Shown in pieces: positions 9,205 to 18,058 of a stretch of DNA of 64,000 bases (position 1 is the first letter of the stretch; each line of letters begins with the position of its first letter). The DNA is taken from contig CAZCBX010000003.1 in NCBI GenBank assembly GCA_964497185.1, positions 124,001 through 188,000 of the forward strand, read 5' to 3'. This stretch comes from CAZCBX01 sp964497185 (lineage in GTDB: Bacteria; Bdellovibrionota_G; JALEGL01; JAGRMV01). The notes under the pieces are model-generated. The model saw nothing but the letters and a program-made list of their open reading frames with translations. It made no database searches and was not told the origin of the DNA. Position numbers and translations under genes: made by a program.

Positions 9205-10041
9205 ATGAAGCAATACTTGAGAGGACACTTCCCATATATTGGTAAAGCCACATGGGCCATCACCGCATTGTTGGTGTTGGCCCACTGTAGCTTTCCGCCG
9301 CCCACCCGACCTTCGGATGGCGATCAAATGGGCACACCTTCGTATGCTTCGCCCACCAGTACCAAAGCCAAAGTAGACCGCCTTGAACAACAGCTGGCTC
9401 AAACCATGTCCCGCATGGAAGAGATGCAAAACCAGTTGAACAAACTTCAAGGCAAATCAGAAGTATTGGGCTTTGAAATTCAGGAGTTGCGTCAACAAGC
9501 GCAAAATCAAAATCAAGATTTGGACGGTCGGCTTCGTGAAATTGAAAACGTGCAGCTTTCGGATGGTCCTGGCCCTGCCGCCATGCCTTCCCGCCCCACG
9601 ACAACGGCTATGCCCACCGCCAATATCTCAAATACAACCAGCCCCGTCTCAACAGCATCACGTAACGATGCCGTGGCCATTGAAACCACCATTGAACAAA
9701 TGTTTCGAGACAAATCCTGGAATCAATCGATTGTCCAGCTTGAAGGCTGGATTGAAAATCATGATAAACATCCCAAACGTGCGGACGTGATGTTGGCCCT
9801 GGGCCAAGCGTATTACGAGAAAAAAGACTATCCGCGTGCCATTCAAGCCTTGCAGAGTGTCGTGGATGAATTTCCACCCAGCGGACAAGCGTGTGAAGCG
9901 CGATATTATCAAGGCCAATCATTCATAGGTTTAGAAGACAGCAAAAATGCCGCTCTGTTTTTTCAAGAAGCCATTGAACTCTGTCCCAAACACCCCGCCA
10001 AAGAAAAAGCGCAAAAAGCCTTACAATCCATTAACGCATAA
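9205..10041 (+). CDS. cpoB: Tol-Pal system protein CpoB/YbgF
   Basis: CpoB couples outer-membrane constriction with septal peptidoglycan synthesis. The 278-residue protein starts with a hydrophobic export signal; LAHC near residue 28 may be a lipobox. A coiled-coil of about 60 residues follows (VDRLEQQLAQTMSRMEEMQ), then a low-complexity Pro/Thr/Ala linker and three TPR-like units (ALGQAYYEKKDYPRAIQALQ, EARYYQGQSFIGLEDSKNA). This trimerising coil plus TPR layout is that of CpoB. It is directly behind pal. Confidence 0.92.
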   Translation: MKQYLRGHFPYIGKATWAITALLVLAHCSFPPPTRPSDGDQMGTPSYASPTSTKAKVDRLEQQLAQTMSRMEEMQNQLNKLQGKSEVLGFEIQELRQQAQNQNQDLDGRLREIENVQLSDGPGPAAMPSRPTTTAMPTANISNTTSPVSTASRNDAVAIETTIEQMFRDKSWNQSIVQLEGWIENHDKHPKRADVMLALGQAYYEKKDYPRAIQALQSVVDEFPPSGQACEARYYQGQSFIGLEDSKNAALFFQEAIELCPKHPAKEKAQKALQSINA

Positions 10042-10059
10042 CGTATAAGCTTTTCTCGT

Positions 10060-11076
10060 ATGCGCATCCTGGGGATTGAAAGCTCATGTGACGAAACAGC
10101 TGCAGCCGTGGTTGTGAATGGACACATCATTGAAAGCTCCGTTATTTATAGCCAGGTCCAAGAACATCAAGCCTACGGCGGTGTAGTGCCTGAGCTTGCT
10201 TCGCGCAGCCATCTGTTGCATATGTTGCCCACCATTGACAAAGCCTTGGCTCAAGCCAGCTGCACATTTGCCGATTTGGATGCCATTGCCGTTACCTCTC
10301 GACCGGGCTTGATGGGCGCCTTGATCATGGGCGTGAGCGCCGCCAAAGCGCTGGCCTTTGCTCACAACTTGCCGCTGGTTGGGGTTCACCATATTTATGG
10401 TCATTTGGTCTCGTCCACGCTGGATCAACCCGAATGTTCATTTCCAGCCTTGGCGTTGATTGCGTCCGGGGGACATACGCTGCTTTATCGCGTGGACGAT
10501 CTTTATCACTTTGAAAAAATGGGTCAGTCCATTGACGACGCGGCTGGTGAAGCATTAGACAAAGCAGCAAAAATGTTGGGCCTGGGTTTTCCAGGAGGCC
10601 CCGCACTTGAAAAAGCCGCACAGGGTGGAGACCCACAATGGATCGCTTTTCCAAGGCCCCTTGCCAATGATATTCGACTGAGCTTTAGCGGTCTAAAAAC
10701 CTCGTTGGCCGTATGGCTTCAAAAAAATCCCTCCAAATTTCCGCAGCACCTGGCTGACATCGCTGCCAGCTTTCAAGAAGCTGTCATGGACTGTCTGGTC
10801 CAAACCATTGCCCTTGCGCAAAAACAAACCGGCATTGATAACATCATTGTATGTGGCGGTGTTGCAGCCAATGGTCGGTTGCGCGAAAAATTGGCCCAGT
10901 TGCCAGGCACCCCTAAGCTCTGGATAACCCCAAAGGCTTATTGCACCGACAACGCAGCCATGATTGCCGCGGCTGGTTATTACACATACAAAATGCACGG
11001 TGCTAGCGAGCTTACGCTGATCCCTCAACCCAATGCACCCCTGGTGGCAAGCGCCCAAGCCGATGCAACATCCTAA
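10060..11076 (+). CDS. tsaD: tRNA N6-threonylcarbamoyladenosine synthase subunit TsaD
   Basis: TsaD transfers the threonylcarbamoyl group to A37 of ANN-decoding tRNAs. The start MRILGIESSCDETAAAVV is the family start. The metal-binding motif is HHIYGH near residue 111, and ASGGHTLLY and GGVAANGRLR follow. The 338-residue length is standard. No partner genes (tsaB, tsaE) are nearby. The end overlaps rsmA by 14 nt, so the two RNA-modification genes are probably co-expressed. Confidence 0.96.
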   Translation: MRILGIESSCDETAAAVVVNGHIIESSVIYSQVQEHQAYGGVVPELASRSHLLHMLPTIDKALAQASCTFADLDAIAVTSRPGLMGALIMGVSAAKALAFAHNLPLVGVHHIYGHLVSSTLDQPECSFPALALIASGGHTLLYRVDDLYHFEKMGQSIDDAAGEALDKAAKMLGLGFPGGPALEKAAQGGDPQWIAFPRPLANDIRLSFSGLKTSLAVWLQKNPSKFPQHLADIAASFQEAVMDCLVQTIALAQKQTGIDNIIVCGGVAANGRLREKLAQLPGTPKLWITPKAYCTDNAAMIAAAGYYTYKMHGASELTLIPQPNAPLVASAQADATS

Positions 11077-11866
11077 ACACATTTTGGGGCAGCTCAATAT
11101 TCGTCCACGAAAAAAATGGGGCCAAAATTTTTTGGTGCATCCCAACAACGTGCAGCAAATTTTTAATTTTGCCAACGTGCCCCCTCAGGCCAATATTTTG
11201 GAAATCGGACCTGGCCTGGGTGCCATGACTGAATACATGATTCCGAAAGCCAAGGCTTACACCGCCATTGAACTCGATCCCATTCTTTTTGATTTTTTAA
11301 ACAAAACTTTTGCCGCGCCCCATGCAACTTTTTTGCATCAAGACGTGCTGGAAGTCAGTCCAAAAGACCTTTTTCCAGGACAAAACCACTATCATGTGGT
11401 GGCCAATTTGCCCTATCACATCACCACCCCCATCATTGCGCTGCTTTTAAAAGACCTTGATCGCATTCAATCCATTACGTTGCTGCTACAAAAGGAAGTG
11501 GTTGCGCGCATGGAAGCCAAACCTGGCAGCAAAACCTATGGACGTTTATCTGTTTGGCTTCAAAGCGTTTGTGACGTCACCAAAGGACCCACGCTTAAGC
11601 CCGGCTGTTTTTATCCACCACCTGACATTGATTCTCAAGTGGTGCGACTGAGCCCCAATGGCCATCCAATCAAGCCGGCGTTCCTGGATTTTGTGGCGCT
11701 GCTTTTTCAAAAGCGCCGTAAGACCCTTGGCAAAATTTTAAAAGACGCATCCTACGATGTATCTCTCATTGACCCGGCACTTCACAGCATTCGCCCTGAA
11801 ACGCTGGATGTGGCTTCGCTTCAAACAATTTTTAATCAGCTAACCCCACCCGCGCCGTCGTCCTAA
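11063..11866 (+). CDS. rsmA: 16S rRNA dimethyltransferase RsmA/KsgA
   Basis: RsmA dimethylates two adjacent adenines at the 3' end of 16S rRNA. The SAM-binding motif is LEIGPGLGAMTEY and the catalytic motif is NLPYHITTPI. The N-terminus contains RPRKKWGQNFLVHPNN, the family hallmark. I choose the ATG at 11063 (MQHPKHILGQ, 267 residues); an upstream ATG at 11033 would add ten residues inside tsaD. It overlaps the tsaD end by 14 nt. Confidence 0.95.
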   Translation: MQHPKHILGQLNIRPRKKWGQNFLVHPNNVQQIFNFANVPPQANILEIGPGLGAMTEYMIPKAKAYTAIELDPILFDFLNKTFAAPHATFLHQDVLEVSPKDLFPGQNHYHVVANLPYHITTPIIALLLKDLDRIQSITLLLQKEVVARMEAKPGSKTYGRLSVWLQSVCDVTKGPTLKPGCFYPPPDIDSQVVRLSPNGHPIKPAFLDFVALLFQKRRKTLGKILKDASYDVSLIDPALHSIRPETLDVASLQTIFNQLTPPAPSS

Positions 11867-11870
11867 GCTT

Positions 11871-12638
11871 TTAGGCTTTGGATTCGCGGTGCACGTGAAA
11901 CGCACTGGCCTGTGCCATGGGCATGGTAACCAGTTGGTCAATGTTGACATGGGCGGGGCGGGACAATGCAAATAAAATCATTTCCGCAATATCTTCGGCC
12001 ACCAGCGGTTGGAGACCCTCATACACAGCTTTGGCTTTGACTGGATCACCCAATCGCACCTGACTAAACTGCGTTTCGACCAACCCAGGGTCAATGCTGG
12101 TCACCCCAATGCCCTTGGGTAAGAGTTCCAAGCGCAGCGTTTGGGTCAGCGCGCGCAGCGAAAATTTGGAGGCGCAGTATCCACCACCTCCTGGATACGC
12201 TTGTAGGCCCGCAATGGAACCCACGTTGATAATCCGCGCGCCCGCATGATGGGGCATCAACGCAATGGCACGCTGGCTGCAAGCAAACGCACCCATAAAA
12301 TTGGTTTGCATCATGGCCAACCAATCCTCGTATTTTGCATCTTCTACGCCATCCACGCCCGCCGCAAAACCTGCGTTGTTCACCAAAGCGTGGAGCGGTC
12401 GACCTTCTCCTTCCAAATCATCAAAAAAAGCCGTCACTTGTTGCACGTCCGATACATCCACCGTATGCACCTCATAAGTGGCCTTGATCGCGGCAGGACG
12501 CAGGGCATCGATCCAATCCAAAATTTTTTGTTTTCGCCGGGCCAAAAGCAACAAATGTCCTTCTTGCGCAAGCAATTGCGTTGCCAGTGCTTGACCGATG
12601 CCGCTTGAGGCGCCTGTAATCATGTATGTTTTGCTCAT
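11871..12638 (-). CDS. Short-chain dehydrogenase/reductase
   Basis: A 255-residue classical SDR. The Rossmann glycine motif is TGASSGIG at residues 7-14, NNAG marks strand four, and the catalytic Tyr and Lys are in YCASK near residue 160, with a serine in INVGSIAGLQ. The start at 12638 (MSKTYMITGASSGIG) is chosen because the family begins a few residues before the glycine motif; the longer frame adds 13 atypical residues. The substrate cannot be read from sequence. It is convergent with rsmA and divergent from the kinase gene. Confidence 0.9.
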   Translation of the reverse strand: MSKTYMITGASSGIGQALATQLLAQEGHLLLLARRKQKILDWIDALRPAAIKATYEVHTVDVSDVQQVTAFFDDLEGEGRPLHALVNNAGFAAGVDGVEDAKYEDWLAMMQTNFMGAFACSQRAIALMPHHAGARIINVGSIAGLQAYPGGGGYCASKFSLRALTQTLRLELLPKGIGVTSIDPGLVETQFSQVRLGDPVKAKAVYEGLQPLVAEDIAEMILFALSRPAHVNIDQLVTMPMAQASAFHVHRESKA

Positions 12639-12720
12639 CACAAATGAGTACAAGCATGCGGGTGGAAAGACGAGCAAAAAATATAGCCATGAGAATCGAA
12701 AGTGGTAAGTTAGTCATTGT

Positions 12721-13350
12721 ATGAAAGCCAAATACATATGTGTAGAAGGCCCGATCGGTGCAGGCAAATCAGAATTGGTGGCTGCGCTGAGTGAAAAGAT
12801 CAATGCGCAGCAAGTGGTGGACCAACCCAACCCTTTTCTTCCCGCCTTTTATCAAAATATGGATCAGTACGCGTTTCAAGTACAGCTGTACTTCTTGCTT
12901 TCTCGTTTTGGCCAACAAAAAGAGCTGGCGCAAGGCAGTTTGTTTTCGTCCAATTTGGTGTGCGATTACCTTTTTCAAAAAGATCGTTTGTTCGCCTCAC
13001 TCACCCTAGAGCCGGCTGAATTTGCTTTGTATGAAAAGGTATATTCCTTGTTGGGTGGCACCATTACCAAACCGGATGTGGTTGTGTACTTGCAACAAAC
13101 CACCGACCAGCTCATCAAACGCATGGCCAAAAAAAATGAAGAACTGACGCTGCTTATTCCCAAGGCCTACATTGAAAATGTCGTGCAAGCCTATCAAACT
13201 TTTTTTCAGCATTACCATCAAAGCCCGATTATTGTCATTAGCTCTGAAAACAAACGGTTTATGGAAAACGAAAAAAACATCGACCTCCTCATCCGCAAAA
13301 TCATGGAAGTAGAGAGCGGCACGCATTATTTGCATATTCAAGAAGATTGA
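12721..13350 (+). CDS. Deoxynucleoside kinase
   Basis: A 209-residue kinase of the deoxyadenosine/deoxyguanosine/thymidine kinase-2 fold, which phosphorylates deoxynucleosides for salvage. The P-loop is EGPIGAGKSEL (residues 9-19). The CDYLFQKDRLFA region corresponds to the DR motif that binds substrate, and PDVVVYLQ precedes the lid with KRMAKKNEE. Specificity cannot be assigned. The last 38 bp of the gene are repeated with 3 mismatches 166 bp downstream, where the copy continues into a longer open frame, so the original 3' end may have been altered. Confidence 0.88.
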   Translation: MKAKYICVEGPIGAGKSELVAALSEKINAQQVVDQPNPFLPAFYQNMDQYAFQVQLYFLLSRFGQQKELAQGSLFSSNLVCDYLFQKDRLFASLTLEPAEFALYEKVYSLLGGTITKPDVVVYLQQTTDQLIKRMAKKNEELTLLIPKAYIENVVQAYQTFFQHYHQSPIIVISSENKRFMENEKNIDLLIRKIMEVESGTHYLHIQED

Positions 13351-13515
13351 GGTTTTGGCTTCTGCGCGTGGATAATTTACGCAAAGGGGTGAATGAATTT
13401 TATTTTACATAAAATTCAGAGGGGAAAAGCATTTTTTCCCTTCATGGTGCACATCTTGTGCACCTCCTACAACAATGGAGAGCGGTACTCATTATCTGCA
13501 TATTCAAGAAGATTG
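13312..13515. repeat. 38-bp direct repeat (13312-13349 and 13478-13515) bracketing a structured spacer
   Basis: The two copies differ at 3 of 38 positions. The first encodes the C-terminal ESGTHYLHIQED of the kinase. The second encodes the same peptide but reads on in frame for 28 more codons. The 128-bp spacer between them carries three hairpins. Confidence 0.85.
13395..13464 (+). other. Three consecutive perfect hairpins upstream of eno
   Basis: GAATTTTA/TAAAATTC (13395-13417), GGGAAAA/TTTTCCC (13422-13440) and GGTGCAC/GTGCACC (13446-13464) stand in a row with 4-5 nt between them. None is followed by a clean T-run. They may form a structured leader RNA for eno or be the ends of a small decayed element. 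Confidence 0.6.
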
Positions 13516-13597
13516 GAAAAATCCCCTCTTTCACCTGACACTCGATTCTATACGCCCATTTGTTTTCCTGGTATGGGAAAACAATGAATTCAGATAG
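13475..13597 (+). CDS. Possible 40-residue leader/remnant ORF overlapping eno start
   Basis: The ATG at 13475 opens MESGTHYLHIQEDWKNPLFH and ends at a TAG at 13597, 14 nt inside enolase. Its first 12 codons after the Met duplicate the kinase C-terminus. It has no convincing ribosome binding site. It may be the displaced original tail of the kinase gene or a leader peptide. Translation is unproven. Confidence 0.3.
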   Translation: MESGTHYLHIQEDWKNPLFHLTLDSIRPFVFLVWENNEFR

Positions 13598-14864
13598 CTT
13601 CATCCAACACATTCACGCACGACAAATCATTGACTCCAGAGGCAATCCCACCGTGGAAGCCGAGGTTCACTGCCACAATGGCATCATGGGGCGTGCCGCC
13701 GTTCCTTCGGGCGCATCGACCGGCAAACGAGAGGCGCTTGAGCTACGCGATGGCAAACAGGCAGAATACCTGGGCAAGTCAGTTCACACAGCCATCGATC
13801 ATGTACTTCGACTCATTGCACCTGCTTTAAAAGACAAATCTGTTTTGGACCAAGCCACTTTGGATCAAATCATGATTGACCTTGACGGCACCAACAACAA
13901 GGAAAAATTGGGTGCCAATGCCATGTTGGGTGTGTCCATGGCCGCCATGCGTGCAGCAGCCCAACTACAAAACAAACCTTTGTATGCTTGCATGGGTTCC
14001 ACCTACACCATGCCCGTGCCCATGATGAATGTCATCAATGGTGGCGCTCACGCCGACAACAATTTGGACATTCAGGAATTTATGATCATCCCGCATGGGT
14101 TTGACCGTTTTACCGACAGCCTTCGTGCCGGGTGTGAAATTTTTCACAGCCTTAAAAAAATATTGCAGGATAAAAATCTATCCACCAACGTCGGTGATGA
14201 AGGCGGCTTTGCGCCCGCTTTGCAGAGCAACGAACAAGCCATGGACTTGCTGCTTCAAGCCATTGAAAGAGCAGGATACCAACCCCAAGAGCACGTGTCC
14301 CTTGCTTTGGACGTGGCATCCAGCGAATTTTATAACAATGGCCGATACACCTCCAACAAAGGCACGTCGCTGGACAAATCCACCGATGAAATGATTGAGC
14401 ATTATGCTTCGTTGCTGCAAGATTACCCCATTGTCAGCATCGAAGACGGACTGTCCGAGGATGATTGGGAAGGCTGGCAAAAATTGACCCAACAATTGGG
14501 GGCCCAATGCCAATGGGTGGGCGATGATTTGTTTGTCACCAACCCTCACATTCTTCGCAAAGGCATTGATGAAAAGCTGGCCAATTCCATTTTAATCAAA
14601 GTCAACCAAATCGGCACCATCACCGAAACGTTGCAAACCATTGCCATAGCCAAAGAAGCGGGCTACACCAATGTCATCTCTCATCGCAGTGGCGAAACCG
14701 AAGATACGTTTATCGCCGATTTGGCGGTGGGTACGCATGCTGGACAAATCAAAACTGGGTCTCTGTCACGGTCAGACCGCGTGGCCAAGTACAATCAGCT
14801 GCTTCGCATTGAAGAGCAGCTGGGTGACCACGTAGACTTCCAGGGCAAAAAATTATTTGGCTAA
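13584..14864 (+). CDS. eno: Enolase
   Basis: Enolase interconverts 2-phosphoglycerate and phosphoenolpyruvate in glycolysis. I choose the ATG at 13584 (MNSDSFIQHIHARQIIDSRG, 426 residues) since the family begins this way; an in-frame start at 13560 adds eight unrelated residues. The signature SHRSGETEDTFIADLAV is present. Also visible are PSGASTGKREALELRD, the catalytic-loop NVGDEGGFAP and IEDGLSEDDW. The ribosome binding site is weak (GGGAAAA). Confidence 0.97.
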   Translation: MNSDSFIQHIHARQIIDSRGNPTVEAEVHCHNGIMGRAAVPSGASTGKREALELRDGKQAEYLGKSVHTAIDHVLRLIAPALKDKSVLDQATLDQIMIDLDGTNNKEKLGANAMLGVSMAAMRAAAQLQNKPLYACMGSTYTMPVPMMNVINGGAHADNNLDIQEFMIIPHGFDRFTDSLRAGCEIFHSLKKILQDKNLSTNVGDEGGFAPALQSNEQAMDLLLQAIERAGYQPQEHVSLALDVASSEFYNNGRYTSNKGTSLDKSTDEMIEHYASLLQDYPIVSIEDGLSEDDWEGWQKLTQQLGAQCQWVGDDLFVTNPHILRKGIDEKLANSILIKVNQIGTITETLQTIAIAKEAGYTNVISHRSGETEDTFIADLAVGTHAGQIKTGSLSRSDRVAKYNQLLRIEEQLGDHVDFQGKKLFG

Positions 14865-14876
14865 GGCAGGTCCTTG

Positions 14877-15980
14877 ATGAATGCAAACGCAAAAGTGTGG
14901 TGGAAAAGAAAACGCATGTGGATTCCTGTATGCATGGTTTTGCTTTTGATTGGTTTTCGGTTGGTGCTGCCCACGCTGATTAAAAACCATGTCAATAAAG
15001 TGTTGGCCAACATTCCAGGCTACTATGGACAAATCAAAGACATTGACGTGGCGTTGTGGCGCGGTGCTTACAAAATTCACGGGTTGTACCTCAACAAAAC
15101 CAAAGCCCAAACCCAAGTGCCTTTTTTGGATTTTCCACTCACCGACATTTCCATCCAATGGCGTGCTTTATTGCAGGGCCGCATCGTGGCCGAAATTGAT
15201 ATGGATCAAGCCACCATTATTTATATCGCCGAAGATCAAAAAGGCCCAGAGCAAGCCAAAGAAGAAGACTGGACCCAAGCCCTTACCAGCATTGTGCCAC
15301 TGGATATCAACCGCCTCACCATTGCGGGTGGAAAGCTGGCGTATGTAGAGGTGAACACCGACCCCAACATCGATCTACAAATCACCGATCTCTCATTAAC
15401 CCTGAGCAACTTGCAAAATACCTACGCCAAAGAATACACCCTGCCCTCGCCCCTTTCCATTCGCGGCACATCGTTTGGGCAAGGAAAGTTTTCGTTGGAC
15501 GGCAGCCTGAACATTTTAAAAGAAGTCCCTGACATGGATTTAACCATTTCACTGGAAAATGCCAATTTAACCGCGGTCAATCCTTTTACCGAACACTATG
15601 CAGGTGTGGATTTTGAAGAAGGCGTTTTTCATTTTTTTGGCGAAGTGGCCATTGCCGATGGATATTTCAAAGGCACCTTTAAACCCATGCTTAAAAACCC
15701 TGCGCTAATTGGGCCCGAAGATGGATTTTTGGAAACCGTGTGGGAAGGGTTTGTCGGCTTGTTTGGCTGGCTGCTAAAAAATAAAAAAACCGATACGTTT
15801 GCTCTAAAAATACCCGTTGAAGGCAACCTCAGTGATATAAATGCCAAAGGGTGGGCCGCTTTTGTGAGCATTATAGAAAATGGCTGGATTGAAGCGTTTA
15901 AAACCGCACCAGATTACCAAATTGACTACCAAGATGCACTAGACGAGCATTTCGAAAAACAGGCTGAGTCATCACAATAA
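14877..15980 (+). CDS. DUF748/AsmA-like membrane-anchored protein
   Basis: A 367-residue protein starting 12 nt after eno. One transmembrane segment near residues 14-33 (WIPVCMVLLLIGFRLVLP) is followed by a long extracytoplasmic region with features of DUF748 proteins: WRGAYKIHGLYL, DISIQWRALLQGRIVAEI, then repeated beta-strand text (INRLTIAGGKLAYV). AsmA/DUF748 proteins are envelope proteins linked to outer-membrane lipid homeostasis in some bacteria. Assignment to DUF748 is by pattern only. A TTG at 14874 is directly before the chosen ATG. Confidence 0.7.
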   Translation: MNANAKVWWKRKRMWIPVCMVLLLIGFRLVLPTLIKNHVNKVLANIPGYYGQIKDIDVALWRGAYKIHGLYLNKTKAQTQVPFLDFPLTDISIQWRALLQGRIVAEIDMDQATIIYIAEDQKGPEQAKEEDWTQALTSIVPLDINRLTIAGGKLAYVEVNTDPNIDLQITDLSLTLSNLQNTYAKEYTLPSPLSIRGTSFGQGKFSLDGSLNILKEVPDMDLTISLENANLTAVNPFTEHYAGVDFEEGVFHFFGEVAIADGYFKGTFKPMLKNPALIGPEDGFLETVWEGFVGLFGWLLKNKKTDTFALKIPVEGNLSDINAKGWAAFVSIIENGWIEAFKTAPDYQIDYQDALDEHFEKQAESSQ

Positions 15981-16033
15981 TCTGGTGGGCCGATTAGACC
16001 ACGCGTGTCATTGAGATTAATCCAAAGTAGATG

Positions 16034-16324
16034 TTACGAAGGTGGCCACTTTCTTGAAGTATGCAATAGCGCAATGATTTCAATGGCACTCTTTGTTGGT
16101 CGATAAATCAGCATGAATGGCAAGTCCGCAAAAACAAATTCGCGTGTGCCACGAACACTTCCTTTTTTACCCATGTTCGGAAAAACTCTGACTTTTTCAA
16201 TTGCTTCGAGTATGCGTGCAAGGGTCTGTGGTTTTTTATCTGGGTAGGTCTGCTCCACGTATTCTCTTGCTGAATCCAAATCATTAAGCGCTACATGCGT
16301 CCAGCGAACTGTCAGCTGAGCCAT
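16034..16324 (-). CDS. RelE/ParE-family toxin
   Basis: A 96-residue protein with the ParE/RelE layout: VRWTHVALNDLDSAREYVEQTYP at the start (split helix-helix), IEKVRVFPNMGKKGSVRGTREFVF in the middle and MLIYRPTKSAIEIIALLHTSRKW at the end. ParE toxins poison gyrase while RelE members cut mRNA; the RGTREFVF...Y...IIALLHTSRKW pattern fits ParE better. The gene overlaps its antitoxin by 13 nt, as in classical type II modules. Confidence 0.9.
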   Translation of the reverse strand: MAQLTVRWTHVALNDLDSAREYVEQTYPDKKPQTLARILEAIEKVRVFPNMGKKGSVRGTREFVFADLPFMLIYRPTKSAIEIIALLHTSRKWPPS

Positions 16325-16548
16325 TGATCAATTTGGGCTTGAACTTGTGCTTTGCTGGCCATCTTGCCTTCTTTGGCCTGGCGCAAACCTTCTTTGATGT
16401 GCTGAATTTGCCACTGATGCATATCTAGCAATAAATCAATGGCTTCGTTGACCAAAAAGCTCCGATCTCGCTGACGCACTTTCGCCAACTTATCAAGATC
16501 TTCGATGGTTTCATCGGGTACGCGAACCGATATGGCATTTTTTGACAT
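16312..16548 (-). CDS. Ribbon-helix-helix antitoxin
   Basis: A 78-residue protein whose first 45 residues form a CopG/RHH DNA-binding fold (AISVRVPDETIEDLDKLAK, then RDRSFLVNEAIDLLL). The remainder is a toxin-binding tail. It precedes and overlaps the toxin gene. An inverted repeat immediately upstream is a good candidate for its operator, which would give autoregulation. Confidence 0.9.
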   Translation of the reverse strand: MSKNAISVRVPDETIEDLDKLAKVRQRDRSFLVNEAIDLLLDMHQWQIQHIKEGLRQAKEGKMASKAQVQAQIDQWLS

Positions 16549-16563
16549 ACCTATATCATACCC

Positions 16564-16592
16564 AATATTACGTTGTATTACAATGTAATATT
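16564..16592. promoter_or_regulatory. Candidate toxin-antitoxin operator
   Basis: AATATTAC (16564-16571) and GTAATATT (16585-16592) are perfect inverted arms with a third half-site TATTAC at 16576-16581, starting 15 nt upstream of the antitoxin ATG. RHH repressors commonly bind such repeats. Confidence 0.65.
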
Positions 16593-16603
16593 AAGCTGTA
16601 AAG

Positions 16604-18055
16604 CTACACCCGAATTTTGGGTTTGGCTTTAAGGTACTTGCTGTATTTTCGACGAATGGGCGGCAAGTAGGTTTTGAGCATTTCGTCGACTTGATCTTCA
16701 CTCATGCCTGTTAAACGGGCTGCATCGGCTTTGACCAACAGCTTGGGTGGCACATCGGCAAAGGCTTTGTCGTCTCGGAGGCGGGCCAGCAAATCGTTTT
16801 GCATGCCTTTTTCACGGATGTTTTTGATCACTTCAAACGAGTGTTCACGAATACTTTCATGCATGTCTTGTCGATTGCCGCCGCACTTGACCGCAGCCAT
16901 CATGATTTCTTCGGTCTGGACAAAAGGAAGCTCTTGATTCAACCTTTGTTCAATGACCCCTTCATGCACTTTGAGGTTGGTTGTGACATTGATCAACAAG
17001 TCCAACACACCATCAATGAGCAAAAATGCATGCGGAATGATGATGCGACGGTTGGCTGAGTCGTCCAATGTGCGTTCAAACCAGTGATTGGCTGATGTTT
17101 CACGGGCATTGTGAACCAAGTTCATCACATACCTTGACAACGAAGTAATGCGCTCGCTTCGCATGGGATTTCGCTTGTAAGGCATCGCGCTGGAGCCGAT
17201 TTGGTCGCTTTCAATGGGTTCTTCCATTTCATGAAGGGCTTGCAAAAGACGCAAATCGTTGGCCAATTTGGACCCAGACTCCGCGATGGAAGCCAACGCG
17301 CTTAAAACTCTGGAATCCACTTTTCGTGGGTAGGTTTGCCCGGTGGCAATAAACGCTTTTTTAAAGCCCATTTTTTTGGTTACTTTTTTATCCAGGGCTT
17401 TGACCTTCTTTTTGTCGCCCTCAAAAAGTTTGATAAAACTATCTTGAGTGCCGGTCGTGCCTTTTACGCCCAGAAACATCATTTGTTCCAGCTCAAACTC
17501 CACTTGCTCCAGGTCCATTAAAAAATTCTGCAACCACAAACAAGTGCGTTTGCCCACGGTGGTGGGCTGTGCGGTTTGAAAATGGGTGTAGGCCAGGGTG
17601 GGAATGGCTTTGGTTTTTTTGGCCATTACGCCCAGCCGGTCAATGACGGTGGCAAGTTTGCCAGCGACCAATTTCAAGCCTTCTTTCATGACAATTAAAT
17701 CGGCGTTATCGGTGACGTAGGCGCTGGTTGCACCCAAATGAATAATGCCCGCGGCTTTTGGACATTGCTCTCCATAGGCATGCACGTGGGCCATGACGTC
17801 ATGGCGAAATTTGGCTTCGTTTTTTTCAGCAACTTTCCAGTTGATGTTGTCTCTAAACTTTTTGAGTTGATCAATTTGCGTTTTTTTGATGGGCAGACCC
17901 AGTTCCTGCTCTGCCTCGGCAAGCGCAATCCACAACTCTCGCCAAAGGGCGACGCGTTTTTGTTGAGAAAAGATTTCGGCCATTTCAGCCGACGCGTATC
18001 GTTTGATAATTACATCAATATTGGGTTCCATATCCATACCTTTTTTTTGTGCCAT
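16604..18055 (-). CDS. purB: Adenylosuccinate lyase
   Basis: The enzyme makes AICAR and AMP by splitting off fumarate in purine synthesis. The superfamily signature is GSSAMPYKRNPMRSER near residue 295; HFQTAQPTTVGKR and CPKAAGIIHLGATSAYVTDN are further active-site regions. At 483 residues with this N-terminus (MEPNIDVIIKRYAS) it resembles the longer, animal-like PurB form more than the E. coli one. The ATG at 18031 has AAGG 7 nt before it, so translation may start there instead of 18055. It follows proS by 3 nt. Confidence 0.95.
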   Translation of the reverse strand: MAQKKGMDMEPNIDVIIKRYASAEMAEIFSQQKRVALWRELWIALAEAEQELGLPIKKTQIDQLKKFRDNINWKVAEKNEAKFRHDVMAHVHAYGEQCPKAAGIIHLGATSAYVTDNADLIVMKEGLKLVAGKLATVIDRLGVMAKKTKAIPTLAYTHFQTAQPTTVGKRTCLWLQNFLMDLEQVEFELEQMMFLGVKGTTGTQDSFIKLFEGDKKKVKALDKKVTKKMGFKKAFIATGQTYPRKVDSRVLSALASIAESGSKLANDLRLLQALHEMEEPIESDQIGSSAMPYKRNPMRSERITSLSRYVMNLVHNARETSANHWFERTLDDSANRRIIIPHAFLLIDGVLDLLINVTTNLKVHEGVIEQRLNQELPFVQTEEIMMAAVKCGGNRQDMHESIREHSFEVIKNIREKGMQNDLLARLRDDKAFADVPPKLLVKADAARLTGMSEDQVDEMLKTYLPPIRRKYSKYLKAKPKIRV

Positions 18056-18058
18056 TGA

